NCBI RefSeq assembly: GCF_000012505.1
Contig: NC_007513.1
Span: forward strand, 248,001-312,000
DNA length: 64,000 nt
Direction: 5' to 3'
Source of the DNA: Synechococcus sp. CC9902
GTDB lineage: Bacteria > Cyanobacteriota > Cyanobacteriia > PCC-6307 > Cyanobiaceae
Under the pieces are notes generated by a model, which searched no databases, had not been told where the DNA came from, and worked only from the letters and a program-made list of their open reading frames with translations. Each line of letters begins with the position of its first letter. Positions within the stretch are counted from its first letter, which is position 1. The position numbers were made by a program, and so were the translations under genes. This document shows positions 16,952 to 25,873 of this stretch, piece after piece.

Positions 16952-18145
16952 TTAGGCGCAGACGGCAGAACGCTTGTGGTTCCAGCAGGAAATATCGACG
17001 GCGGGTGATTCTCCTCTGGCTAAGCGTGCGAGGGAGTCGCCAATCAAGGGTGCGAATTTGAACGATTGCCCAGATCCGCCGCAGAACAAACTCAACTTGG
17101 GGCTGAGGCGATCAAGAACGAAGTTCACATCGCTGGTCATCGAATACGGGCTGATGACAGTTTCGACGCGCTCCTGAATCCCACTCACGTTGTTGAACAG
17201 AAAATGGTCGAGCAATTCGACTAGCCGTGCCGGTGGTTCGCTGCACATGGCATTGGGTTCTTTCACCCGCAACTCTTTGGGGGCCCAATCGATGCCAGCT
17301 TTGATGCGAGGACGTCCATCGCTGGTGGTGCTGAGGACAGGAAAGCCGTAGTACAAGCCACCGTCATCACCCCGTTCCTTCTGGAAGCAGAACCACTGGG
17401 GATACCGATCGGCAAGGGCTGGATCCACGGTGTAATGTGCCCAAAGCATTGGCCACACCTCAAGTTTGGGCGCTAACCCCAAAGGTGCCAAGAGCAACTG
17501 GCTCCAAACGCCGCAAGCCACAACAACTTGATCGGCGGCAATGTGCTGACCGGATTCCAGGAGAACACCACCGCCATCGTCATCCAAGCTGCGCACCGGA
17601 GCATGTTCAACCAGCCGGTGGCCGGCTTGTTCAGCCGTTTTTCGCCAATGGGCAATGACTTTGTCACTGCGAACCGCACCGGCAGTGGGTTCAAACAGGC
17701 CAGTGAAGTCTGCTTTTGGCTTTAAGGGGAACCGCGCTGAGATCTCCCCAGCATTCAGAGCTTCATATGGGATGCCTTGGTCGTCCATGACGCGCCGGGC
17801 GCCAGGAATTGATCCTTCAATGGTTTCTTCATCCCAGCTTTCTCCATAAAAGAGCAAGCCATGGGTTTCACGCAGGGTCTCACCGGCGTGAACTTCCTCT
17901 TCCCTCCAGAGCCGATTGGCTTCTTGGGCCAGCTTGCAGAGCACTGGGTCGGAGTACATCTCCCGGAACATTCGGGTTTCGCCAAAGCTGCTGGCTTGGG
18001 CGTGAGCCAGAGTTTTGGCCTCTAACAGCACAACATCAGAAACGCCCTGCCGGGCGAGCGATGCGGCGCAACTCAAGCCGGCCATTCCTCCGCCGATGAT
18101 CACCACGGAGGCTTGATCGGGGAGGGATGAAAGGTTGTTGCTCAT
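16952..18145 (-). CDS. FAD-dependent amine oxidase, sarcosine oxidase/N-methyltryptophan oxidase-like
   Basis: This 397-residue flavoprotein has an N-terminal dinucleotide-binding motif (VVIIGGGMAGLSCA, about 14-27) and the C-terminal GGSGQSFKFAPLIGDSLA that matches the monomeric sarcosine oxidase family. This family oxidises N-methyl or secondary amines. The Cys that binds FAD covalently in that family (CMYT context) is Ser332 here (ISPYSMT), so the flavin is probably not covalently attached and the substrate may differ. The ATG overlaps the dehydrogenase stop by 4 bases (ATGA). The BCCT gene follows. Confidence 0.82.
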   Translation of the reverse strand: MSNNLSSLPDQASVVIIGGGMAGLSCAASLARQGVSDVVLLEAKTLAHAQASSFGETRMFREMYSDPVLCKLAQEANRLWREEEVHAGETLRETHGLLFYGESWDEETIEGSIPGARRVMDDQGIPYEALNAGEISARFPLKPKADFTGLFEPTAGAVRSDKVIAHWRKTAEQAGHRLVEHAPVRSLDDDGGGVLLESGQHIAADQVVVACGVWSQLLLAPLGLAPKLEVWPMLWAHYTVDPALADRYPQWFCFQKERGDDGGLYYGFPVLSTTSDGRPRIKAGIDWAPKELRVKEPNAMCSEPPARLVELLDHFLFNNVSGIQERVETVISPYSMTSDVNFVLDRLSPKLSLFCGGSGQSFKFAPLIGDSLARLARGESPAVDISCWNHKRSAVCA

Positions 18146-19197
18146 GGGGTGTCTTTAAAGCTCAGGCCGATGGGATCGGTGGCGGTATCTGCTGCGACTT
18201 CGGTGAGCGCATCTCCTACTGATAGCCCTTGTTCGCGTTGCGACAAGTATTCGGTTGCCCTTCGGCGCACTTCGCTACGAACGAAGGCGTAAACGTCTTC
18301 AGCGCCGGCACCTTTCCAGGCTTGTGGTGAAAAACGCTCGATCGAGTCGGCAATCACCGCACCAGCATTCACCAGAGGATCGGGGAGAACGGGGATCCCA
18401 CGCTGGCGAAGTTCGTCGGCGAGTTGAGGGTTCTGGAAGGGAGCATTGGCCGCCGGCACCACGGCCTTTGTTCGCATTCCTTCAGCAATCTCGGAGTTGA
18501 TCAATCCGGAGATTGAGCAAGGAAGCATCAGATCCACTTTCACTTCCCACCAGGGGCAGCTGGGAGGCAGAGGAGTGGCACCGGCCAAGCCAGCACGCTC
18601 CCGGTTGAGATCCACGGTGAAGACTGTCCAGCCTTCCTCCACCAGAGTTTTTGCGACGGTTCCCCCAACGGCTCCACAACCATGGACGAGGGCTCGTCCG
18701 GGGGTGGCATCTTTAAGGTCGCTGCTCAGTACGGCTTCGACGGCTCCGAGGGTGCCGTGGGCCGTGGCTGCACTCGCATCGACGGGGCTCCCAACGGCTG
18801 CAAGAACATGGGGTGTGAGCGACATCAGCCGCTCCATGTCTTCCAAGCTTGTGTTCAGGTCACATCCTGTGATCATCGAGCCATCCAGCGACTCCAGCAG
18901 ACCTGCGGTCACGCTGATCAGTTCGTCTTTAACCGCAGCGGGCTCTTGCGCGCGTGCCACGATTTTGCCGCCGGCGAAACCGGTGCCATAAAGGTCGTGC
19001 TTGTGGGTCATTAAACCCGCCAACCGTTGACCATCAGCGATGCAGGCTTCATCGCTTGGGTAATTCAAAAGTCTTAATCCACCATTGGCTGGTCGTTTCG
19101 AGTCGGTGTTTTCTGCGACGACAAAAACTGAAAGATGCGCTGAGACGTGTTGAGCCAGAACCGACACGCTCGGCTCTGGCTTGGTTGCATTGGCCAT
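18142..19197 (-). CDS. Glu/Leu/Phe/Val dehydrogenase family protein
   Basis: This 351-residue NAD(P)-dependent oxidoreductase interconverts an amino acid and its 2-keto acid, releasing or fixing ammonium. It has two conserved catalytic Lys contexts (MTHKHD Lys66, AGGKIV Lys78), MITGCDLNTS as in leucine dehydrogenases, and the Rossmann motif HGCGAVGG. The exact amino acid is not readable; it is nearer to Leu/Val than to hexameric glutamate dehydrogenases by length. ATG 19197 overlaps the methyltransferase stop (TGATG) and its own stop overlaps the oxidase start, so it is tightly coupled on both sides. Confidence 0.85.
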   Translation of the reverse strand: MANATKPEPSVSVLAQHVSAHLSVFVVAENTDSKRPANGGLRLLNYPSDEACIADGQRLAGLMTHKHDLYGTGFAGGKIVARAQEPAAVKDELISVTAGLLESLDGSMITGCDLNTSLEDMERLMSLTPHVLAAVGSPVDASAATAHGTLGAVEAVLSSDLKDATPGRALVHGCGAVGGTVAKTLVEEGWTVFTVDLNRERAGLAGATPLPPSCPWWEVKVDLMLPCSISGLINSEIAEGMRTKAVVPAANAPFQNPQLADELRQRGIPVLPDPLVNAGAVIADSIERFSPQAWKGAGAEDVYAFVRSEVRRRATEYLSQREQGLSVGDALTEVAADTATDPIGLSFKDTP

Positions 19198-19874
19198 CAA
19201 GCAACTTTCTCCATCATCTGGTGATGCTCCACGTAATCCAGGCTCCACTCATCCGGGGCAGCGGCGATGCGCTGTTCAAGACGGTCATACACCTGATCCG
19301 CGATCGTGTCCCCAGCGACGGATGCAAAGCTGTGGCGGCTCCAACTCCGGATGGTGGCCATGAGGCCAGCCGCGAAGGTTGCCGTGTCGCCGTCCTCATT
19401 CCAACGGCGGCGGTATGGGCACTTCACATACACCGTGCGTTCATCCACCAAACGGAGTCCGTTGCGGTATGCCGCTGAATTGGTGTCTTTCAGCGGTGTC
19501 ATGAATTCTTCAGGGGATTTGTAGAAATTCAGGACAGTTCCTTTTTTATAAATCTCCTCAGTAATGACGCCTTCATCGGCAAGGCCACGCCAGATCTGAT
19601 GCAGTTGGTCGTGCACATTGCGAGTTTCGCCTCCGTTGTGGCCCAAATAGCGACCTTCCTCATCCCGGGAGAGGTTCACCGTGAGGAGTCGGCCGCCAAC
19701 TTTGAGCTCCAAACTGCGCAGTTCGAGGACGTAAGCCCAATCCTTCAGTGCTTGGGTTGTGAATCGCGTCAGAGCCTCTGAATCTCCAGATGCCAACACG
19801 TGCGTGTGGGTTTCAAGGGGACCAGGGGATTCACTCAGCCAGTGCATTGCAGTGGCTGAGAAGCCAAAACTCAC
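19197..19874 (-). CDS. SABATH-type SAM methyltransferase, C-terminal part
   Basis: These 225 residues correspond to the larger C-terminal part of a SABATH carboxyl/N-methyltransferase (Methyltransf_7). SFGFSATAMHWLS matches the family's substrate-pocket segment, and the rest is the helical cap and core. The frame is open upstream of the GTG start and reads SFYEPSVAPDTV, the segment that normally comes just before. So this part and the 119-residue frame at 19871-20230 look like one gene broken by a -1 or +2 shift near 19893-19900. The GTG lies in a GTGA overlap with the first part's stop, so coupled expression of two chains is also possible. The substrate is unknown. Confidence 0.68.
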   Translation of the reverse strand: MSFGFSATAMHWLSESPGPLETHTHVLASGDSEALTRFTTQALKDWAYVLELRSLELKVGGRLLTVNLSRDEEGRYLGHNGGETRNVHDQLHQIWRGLADEGVITEEIYKKGTVLNFYKSPEEFMTPLKDTNSAAYRNGLRLVDERTVYVKCPYRRRWNEDGDTATFAAGLMATIRSWSRHSFASVAGDTIADQVYDRLEQRIAAAPDEWSLDYVEHHQMMEKVA

Positions 19875-20230
19875 CGTGTCTGGCGCGACGGAGGGTTCAT
19901 AGAAGCTGCGCTCACCAAAACAGTTGGTTTTGGTGTTCGTGCAATTTGTTGGGCCAAGTTTTCAGCCAGAGCCACGTTGTCGTTGCTCGGCAGGTCGTTG
20001 CCGATCAGCGTGAGGTGGGCCTTGGGTTGATTGGCGTGCAACCGGTCCAGCACCTGGCTCCAGAGACCGACTGCAGTGCCTCCATCAGCAGCGCCGTAAT
20101 CGATCAGCACGTAGCTGGATTGGGCAGGAAGTTGGTCTACACAAGTCAGGGCCCAGTCCGAGGCGGCGTTGATGCAGAGCAGTGCGCCTTCGGTCTGTGC
20201 GCTGTAACCCGTGGTCATGGCGATGGCCAT
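19871..20230 (-). CDS. SABATH-type SAM methyltransferase, N-terminal (SAM-binding) part
   Basis: This 119-residue frame carries the SAM-binding motif of SABATH enzymes (YVLIDYGAADGGTAVGLW) and the following NDLPSND loop. It ends VLVSAASMNPPSRQTR, where the last ten residues are unlike the family and look like out-of-frame reading. The matching continuation (SFYEPS...) is in the next frame. Together with 19197-19874 it would make about 340 residues, the normal SABATH length. ATG 20230 is the first of two ATGs (MAIAM). It is probably the first gene of the accessory operon, 72 bases after rdgB. Confidence 0.65.
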   Translation of the reverse strand: MAIAMTTGYSAQTEGALLCINAASDWALTCVDQLPAQSSYVLIDYGAADGGTAVGLWSQVLDRLHANQPKAHLTLIGNDLPSNDNVALAENLAQQIARTPKPTVLVSAASMNPPSRQTR

Positions 20231-20302
20231 TGACCTCGTCAGCGTCAGATCGCACCGTACAGGGTTTAACCCTTGCCGTCTTGAACTGATGTGCGCTCGT
20301 TG

Positions 20303-20893
20303 TTAATCAACGGCAATCAGGTTTTTTAGCAGTGGTTCCAGGAGAGCGAAGGCTCGCCCTCGGTGGCCGTAGCTCTTTTTTTCAGCCAGGGACATTTCTG
20401 CAAATGTGCGCCCAGTGTTGTTGACCTCAAAAATGGGGTCGTATCCAAAGCCTTGATCGCCGCGGGGGGTCTTCGTGATTTGGCCTTCACAACGGCCTTC
20501 CACTTCGAGCAACACTGCACCATCAGGAGCGGCAACACAGAGCGCTGCACTGAAGTGAGCGGAGCGCTCGTTGCACTGGAGCAAAGCTGCGAGCAATTTC
20601 TCGATGCGCTCAGGATCCGTTGGTGCGTAACGCGCCGAGTGCACTCCTGGGGCGCCATTCAAGGCTGAAACGCTCAGGCCCGAGTCGTCGGCGAGGGCCC
20701 AATGTCCTGTGGTTTGCGCCACAGCAAGGGCTTTGATTCGAGCATTCGCAGCGAATGTGGCGCCGGTTTCTTCCACGTCGAGGCCTTCTGGCTGTGGTTT
20801 TACCTCCAGAGGTAATCCGCTCAAGAGCCCTTGAAATTCATGAATTTTGCCTTGATTGCCACTGGCGATCACGAGCACCCGGTTCTCTGTCAT
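20303..20893 (-). CDS. rdgB: XTP/dITP diphosphatase (RdgB/Ham1 family)
   Basis: This 196-residue enzyme hydrolyses non-canonical purine NTPs (ITP, dITP, XTP) to keep them out of DNA and RNA. The family pattern is clear: VIASGNQGKIHEF at the N-terminus, ALADDSGL and GFGYDPIF, and FAEMSLAEKKSYGHRGRA at the C-terminus. The ATG overlaps the pgm stop by 4 bases (ATGA), so the two are translated from one transcript. Confidence 0.95.
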   Translation of the reverse strand: MTENRVLVIASGNQGKIHEFQGLLSGLPLEVKPQPEGLDVEETGATFAANARIKALAVAQTTGHWALADDSGLSVSALNGAPGVHSARYAPTDPERIEKLLAALLQCNERSAHFSAALCVAAPDGAVLLEVEGRCEGQITKTPRGDQGFGYDPIFEVNNTGRTFAEMSLAEKKSYGHRGRAFALLEPLLKNLIAVD

Positions 20894-22353
20894 GCCGCCT
20901 CAGCAAAGTGTTGTGCCCAGGCCAATACGGCGTGCACGCGATCGACGTCGGGTGCTTCGCAATACAAGCGAAGCAACGGTTCTGTTCCTGAGAAACGCAG
21001 CATCAGCCAGTGGCTTGGTCCCATACGAAGTTTGATGCCGTCAGTCCGAATCACCTCTCGTACATCTTCGCCAGCCACTGTCTTTGGAGTGGCTGTCGCA
21101 AGGGTCTGCTCGAGGCGTTCGCGGGCCTCCATATTTGCGAGTCGTAAATCCAGGCGGTCGTAATGACTAGCCCCACCGTGTTGGTCTTGAAGTGCGGTCA
21201 GTCGAGCGCCAAGTGGTTGTCCGCCTTCCACTAAAGCTTCCAAAACAAGAACGGCTGCATACAGCGCATCCCGTTCGGGCAGGTGCATGCCAAAGCCCAC
21301 TCCTCCCGATTCTTCGCCTCCGATCAACACATCTCCCGCGAGCATTTCCGCCGCGATGTATTTGAAACCCACAGCTAGTTCCAAAACGTCTCGACCTTGC
21401 GCCTCGGCCACCAATCGCATGAGGTCCGATCCGCTGACGGTTTTCACGATTGAACCGGGCAGCGCACGGGCGCGGGCCAGATGATCGATGAGGAGGGGCA
21501 TCAAGAGCTGGGTGCTGCAAAACTCACCGGCCTCGTCAATGGCGGCAATGCGATCCCCATCGCCATCGAACACGAGCCCGACCGCTGGCGTGCCAGCAGC
21601 CGTGGAGGCGCGCACCGCTGTAATTAACTCCTGCAGGTAAGGCGCAAGAGGTTCCGGAGGATTCCCTCCGAAGAGTGGGTTGCGCTCACTACGGATTTCT
21701 TCGATCCATCCAGTGCCAGCGGGTCCGAATAAATCCGAGATGCAGCCCGCCGCGGAGCCGTGCATGGGATCAACGATCACCTTGAGGTTCATTGCTTTCA
21801 GCCCCGCCATGATTGGGGCCAGATCCAGTTTTCTGCGCAGCCCATTGAGGTGTTCGTCCCGCCCTGGGAACCGTGCAACCTCGGTTTGGATTGGCGTTGT
21901 GATTCCGCCGGCAGCAAGCCGGCGTTCCACTGCTGCGGTGAAATCCCCTTCCACGGAGCCTCCGAAGGGGCCTTTGATCTTCAGCCCGAGCCATTCCGGG
22001 GGGTTATGGCTCGCAGTGATCACGAGGGCTCCAAGGGCCTGACGCTCGACGACGGCCCAGCTACAGGCTGGGGTTGGGACGGGTGTGTCCGTTAACAGGG
22101 GCTCTAACTCGCATCCACGTACAGCGGCGGCGATGGATTCCGCTAGCTCAGGGGCAAGAAAACGGCGGTCATAGCCGATTACCACTGTGCGGCTTTCAAG
22201 GCCTTCTGGGGCGCGGTGTGCGAGTTCTTGGGCGGCGGCGGCAGCCACGGGAAGAAGACGCTCCACTGTGATGTCGACCCCCAGCACTCCGCGCCAACCA
22301 TCCGTGCCGAATTGAATTGGAGCTGGGCCGAGCGGTAATGGAGCCGATGCCAT
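20890..22353 (-). CDS. Phosphoglucomutase/phosphomannomutase family protein
   Basis: This 487-residue hexose-phosphate mutase has the phosphoserine loop (VITASHNPPEW), the metal loop DGDGDR and the GEESGG sugar-binding motif; the phosphate-binding motif near the C-terminus reads RFSGTEPLLRLY. It interconverts glucose-1- and 6-phosphate or the mannose equivalents. The start is ATG 22353 (MASAPLPLGPAPIQFGTDGWRG), since the longer frame to 22533 lacks family sequence and overlaps the divergent nuclease gene. rdgB is coupled behind it. Confidence 0.92.
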   Translation of the reverse strand: MASAPLPLGPAPIQFGTDGWRGVLGVDITVERLLPVAAAAAQELAHRAPEGLESRTVVIGYDRRFLAPELAESIAAAVRGCELEPLLTDTPVPTPACSWAVVERQALGALVITASHNPPEWLGLKIKGPFGGSVEGDFTAAVERRLAAGGITTPIQTEVARFPGRDEHLNGLRRKLDLAPIMAGLKAMNLKVIVDPMHGSAAGCISDLFGPAGTGWIEEIRSERNPLFGGNPPEPLAPYLQELITAVRASTAAGTPAVGLVFDGDGDRIAAIDEAGEFCSTQLLMPLLIDHLARARALPGSIVKTVSGSDLMRLVAEAQGRDVLELAVGFKYIAAEMLAGDVLIGGEESGGVGFGMHLPERDALYAAVLVLEALVEGGQPLGARLTALQDQHGGASHYDRLDLRLANMEARERLEQTLATATPKTVAGEDVREVIRTDGIKLRMGPSHWLMLRFSGTEPLLRLYCEAPDVDRVHAVLAWAQHFAEAA

Positions 22354-22407
22354 GGGGACACCCTGCAGTGAAATTGATCTAGCAGCCCATGGCCGTAAGG
22401 TCAGCGG

Positions 22408-23916
22408 ATGGGTGCCACCCCGCTCGCCGACAACGTCCTGACGGATCGGCTGCTGCGCAGCTGGTTGCGTTGCCGCCGAAAGGCATGGCTGGATCGCCAT
22501 GGAGATGCAAATCAGCGGCGATGGACCGCGCATCGCAACCTGCTGCTTGACGATCAGCAGAGATCATTTGTTGCGTTGCTTCCCCATAAGCCAGGTCATG
22601 GCCTAGCGGCCTGTGCTGCTGGTGATGAAGGGGTGGTGGGGTTGCGTTTTAAAGGGGAAGGTCCTTCCGGTGAGCCCGTGGAGGCGCATCCACCGCTGTT
22701 GCTTCGGGTGGCGGGTCAAAGCCGCTGGGGCCCGTTTGCTTACCAACCTGTGTTGGCGCGCCAGGGGAGGCGGATCACGAGGGAACATCAACTGCCCCTT
22801 GCCCTAATGGGCCATTTGTTAGAGGCCTATCAAGCTGGCCCTGTACCTGAGCTTTTGGTATTGGGTGGCGGTGGGCGTCGCCTGGAGCGGGAACGGATCA
22901 GGCTGACGAGTGGGCTGCGAAAACAGCTCAGCGAAGCGCTTCGGAAACTCAATGCAGATTTAGAACGGCCTCAACCACCAGCCTTGGCGGCGGATCGTCG
23001 CAAGTGCACGCTGTGTAGTTGGCGTGAAAGCTGTAGCCGTGTTGCTTCGGCGGATGGCCATCTCAGTGAGGTGAGTGGCATCGGCGCAAAGCGGCGAGAG
23101 ATGCTTCAGGAGCTTGGGGTCCATGGCCTCAACGACCTCGCGTCGGCCAATCCAGAACGTTTAGCCGTTGAGATGGAACGGTTTGGCGAACAACATGGGG
23201 ACGTCGCTCGAGTTCTCGTTGCCCAGGCCGTTGCCCAGCGCGATGGCCTGGTGGAACGGTTGGATAGCACCTTCGCTTTGCCTGAACTGCAGGGGGCGCC
23301 TGGGGTTCTGCTCTACGACATCGAGTCCGACCCCGATGCGCGACACGATTTTCTCCATGGTTTTCTGCGTTTGCCGCGTCAGAGCGATGGTCGTTGGGAT
23401 CTTGCGGCCGCCACCTATCACCCGCTTCTTGTCATGGCTGAGCATGGAGAACAGCGCAGTTGGCTTCGACTGCAACGTCTGTTGAGTCGGTACGACGGTT
23501 GGCCGATTTTGCATTACGGCGAAACAGAAACCCTGTCCCTTCGTCGCCTGGCCCAACGGCAGGGCGCGTCAGATGCGCAGTTGCGTCGATTGAAGCGACG
23601 TTTAGTGGATGTGCACGCCAGGATTCGGAGCCACTGGCGATTGCCACTCAGCAGCTATGGGCTCAAGTCGGTTGCGGCTTGGCGCGGGTTCCGTTGGAGC
23701 CAGTCCGGTGTGGATGGTGCGCGGGCTTTGCTCTGGTGGCGCCAATGGTTGGGGGAAGGGCCGAAGCGTCGAGGCTCGCGTCATGGTTTGGCGTGGATTT
23801 TCCGGTACAACCAAGACGATTGCCGAGCCACTTGGGCTGTGGCGGAATGGCTTCTTAAAGAAGATGATCGGCTCAAAACAGGGTCGGATACGGATCAACC
23901 GACCGCTGGGCCCTGA
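22408..23916 (+). CDS. TM0106-type RecB-like nuclease
   Basis: This 502-residue protein has an N-terminal RecB-like nuclease segment with Cys residues (WLRCRRKAWLD, and CTLCSWRESC at about 204) of the kind that holds a 4Fe-4S cluster. A helix-hairpin-helix (SEVSGIGAKRREML) follows, and then an RNase H-like/DEDD domain (LLYDIESDPD, and WIFRYNQDDCRATW near the end). This matches the TM0106 family of predicted nucleases found next to repair genes. The role is unknown. Its 3' end overlaps ygfZ by 22 bases. Confidence 0.85.
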   Translation: MGATPLADNVLTDRLLRSWLRCRRKAWLDRHGDANQRRWTAHRNLLLDDQQRSFVALLPHKPGHGLAACAAGDEGVVGLRFKGEGPSGEPVEAHPPLLLRVAGQSRWGPFAYQPVLARQGRRITREHQLPLALMGHLLEAYQAGPVPELLVLGGGGRRLERERIRLTSGLRKQLSEALRKLNADLERPQPPALAADRRKCTLCSWRESCSRVASADGHLSEVSGIGAKRREMLQELGVHGLNDLASANPERLAVEMERFGEQHGDVARVLVAQAVAQRDGLVERLDSTFALPELQGAPGVLLYDIESDPDARHDFLHGFLRLPRQSDGRWDLAAATYHPLLVMAEHGEQRSWLRLQRLLSRYDGWPILHYGETETLSLRRLAQRQGASDAQLRRLKRRLVDVHARIRSHWRLPLSSYGLKSVAAWRGFRWSQSGVDGARALLWWRQWLGEGPKRRGSRHGLAWIFRYNQDDCRATWAVAEWLLKEDDRLKTGSDTDQPTAGP

Positions 23917-24692
23917 TCAGCGGGCAGGAGGTTCATTTGCACGGTCTCGCCGTCTGAGCCATCCAGGGTTTCCGCTGAAAGATGTCGACGACGCACCAAG
24001 GCAAGGCCGATGGAACCTTCCGAGGTGTCGAGCACGCTGGTGATCGTTCCTGCTCGTTCGCCGTTGGCGCGCAAGGTGTCGCCCACAGACAGCACCTGGT
24101 TGCAGATCCATCCCCTGAGTTCCTGCTTGGCTCCGCCGAGGTTGGCGAGTTTGGCCACGGTTTCCTGGCCGAGATAACACCCCTTGCTCAGGCTCACGTG
24201 ATCAGACAACCCCAGCTCTAGTGGATTGGCATCAGCGTTCAACTCTCCAGGGCCAAAGACCAGTCTTTGTTCAATCCGCCAGCGCTCAAATTGCTTTGGG
24301 TTAGCAGGATTGCTGGTCCAGTTCGGCGGCAATTGGGAATCATCGTCGAGCCACAGCGCGGCACTGGATGTGCTGAGGCGTTGAACACGGCGTTGTTCCG
24401 CTATGGGTTGCAAGCGCACTCGGTCTGCCGGAAAAATCACTTGATCGAATCCCCTCGCCACGGCCGTCGCGTCGCCAGCCAGAACGAGCACATCCGCACC
24501 GTTGGCCCGTAGGCGAAGTTCCAACAGGGCTCGCAATCGACCCGTCGCGGTGAGCCAGCAGGTTTGAACCAAATTTCCCTCAGGGGTATCGGCCACATCT
24601 GCGCTGGTTTGGCCCTGCAGAAAGTTGCGGGTTCCTTCTCCCTCGAGCTTTAGCAATGGGAAGGTTGCATCCCAGTGAAGAGCCCCATTCAT
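23895..24692 (-). CDS. ygfZ: Folate-binding protein YgfZ (Fe-S maturation)
   Basis: This 265-residue protein of the GcvT fold carries the hallmark KGCYLGQE motif around the redox-active Cys. YgfZ uses folate to help repair or assemble Fe-S clusters in enzymes such as MiaB. The ATG overlaps the pyrE stop by 4 bases (ATGA), so both belong to one transcript. It is convergent with the nuclease gene. Confidence 0.92.
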   Translation of the reverse strand: MNGALHWDATFPLLKLEGEGTRNFLQGQTSADVADTPEGNLVQTCWLTATGRLRALLELRLRANGADVLVLAGDATAVARGFDQVIFPADRVRLQPIAEQRRVQRLSTSSAALWLDDDSQLPPNWTSNPANPKQFERWRIEQRLVFGPGELNADANPLELGLSDHVSLSKGCYLGQETVAKLANLGGAKQELRGWICNQVLSVGDTLRANGERAGTITSVLDTSEGSIGLALVRRRHLSAETLDGSDGETVQMNLLPADQGPAVG

Positions 24693-25273
24693 TGGTTGAG
24701 TTCGGCTGCAAAGGCTGAAATCTCGGATAAACGGAACAGGCTGATGAGCTCGAGTTCCGCGGCGTCCATGGCTGCCGCTCCTCCCTCTTCGCGATCCACG
24801 ATCGTGATCACACGGTTCACGACGTAGCCAGCTTCGCGCAGTTGGTTCACGGCTTTGAGGGATGAACCCCCGGTCGTCACAACGTCTTCCAGCACCGTGA
24901 TCAGAGCACCGGGCTGCGGGAGAGGTCCCTCAAGCCAGGCCCCTGTTCCATGCCCTTTCGCGGCTTTGCGCACGATCAATGCGTCCAGGTCGCGGTGGGC
25001 CAAGGAGCCCGCCACAGCCACTCCGCTTACGAGAGGGTCCGCCCCAAGGGTGAGGCCAGCCACGGCAACGGACTGATCCTCCACGTGGCTGAGCATTGCC
25101 GTGCTGATCAGGAGTAGCCCTGTCCCACTGAGGCTCACCGGCTTGCAATTCACGTAGTGCTCGCTCTGGCGTCCAGAGGCGAGGGTGAAATTGCCGCGTT
25201 TGTAGGCCGATGTGGCCAAGCGCCGCATCAAGTCGCTGCGCTGCTCCTCGGTGAGTCCGGGCGAGGTGGGCAT
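24689..25273 (-). CDS. pyrE: Orotate phosphoribosyltransferase
   Basis: This 194-residue enzyme joins orotate and PRPP to give OMP in pyrimidine synthesis. It has the PRPP motif [12 protein letters not shown] and the N-terminal [14 protein letters not shown]. It is coupled to ygfZ by an ATGA overlap. The start at 25273 ([12 protein letters not shown]) gives the family length. Confidence 0.95.
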   Translation of the reverse strand: MPTSPGLTEEQRSDLMRRLATSAYKRGNFTLASGRQSEHYVNCKPVSLSGTGLLLISTAMLSHVEDQSVAVAGLTLGADPLVSGVAVAGSLAHRDLDALIVRKAAKGHGTGAWLEGPLPQPGALITVLEDVVTTGGSSLKAVNQLREAGYVVNRVITIVDREEGGAAAMDAAELELISLFRLSEISAFAAELNQ

Positions 25274-25342
25274 GGGACTGGCCAGTGGTCACAGATGTCC
25301 TTAGTTTGCGCTGAGAAGGGACAGACGTTTGCCTCGCCGGGT

Positions 25343-25861
25343 ATGAGGAAATTTTCAGCGTTGCTGACGGCCTGCATGGCCACGGCGGTTTCGGAGATGG
25401 CGCTTTCCCAGATGGCTGTCCCTGTCATGGCTGGTCCGGTGATGTGTACGACCACCCTTGAAGCGCCGGATCCTTCTGCCGGTTCTGGCTTGGTGCCTGT
25501 GGAAGTCACCACCTGTGGCCCTACCGAAACGACATCCGCATTGCTCAACCGGCGGATGTTCACCTGGACAGCGCCCTTTGTTCGGGGCATTGATGTGACC
25601 CATCAAATCACCGACCTTTTGGGAATTGCGGTGGCTGGCACGGGTGGTAACCAGCTGATGGGCTTTGGTTTCCCTGATCAAACGATTGTTTGGGACGCTT
25701 CCGCGATTGAGAACACCGTTGAGGCGTTGATCGAAGAGCAGAGCCCCCTGAGCGCATGGCGAACCCAAGACATTTCCAATGGCTTTGGCTCCAGCCTTTC
25801 AATGGAGCAGGGGCAACCTCCGGCACAAATGGAGATTCCATTGGTGACACCCCTGTGGTAA
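25343..25861 (+). CDS. Exported protein of unknown function
   Basis: This 172-residue protein starts with a signal peptide (MRKFSALLTACMATAVSEMA, then a Met/Ala/Val-rich run). The mature part is Pro/Thr/Gly-rich early (CTTTLEAPDPSAGSG) and contains three Cys residues, two of them near CTTT and TTCGPT, that could form a disulfide. No family is recognised. I use ATG 25343; the longer frame from 25157 reads through the pyrE gene on the other strand. It ends 12 bases before the tRNA gene. Confidence 0.65.
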   Translation: MRKFSALLTACMATAVSEMALSQMAVPVMAGPVMCTTTLEAPDPSAGSGLVPVEVTTCGPTETTSALLNRRMFTWTAPFVRGIDVTHQITDLLGIAVAGTGGNQLMGFGFPDQTIVWDASAIENTVEALIEEQSPLSAWRTQDISNGFGSSLSMEQGQPPAQMEIPLVTPLW

Positions 25862-25873
25862 CACTCCTGGGAG

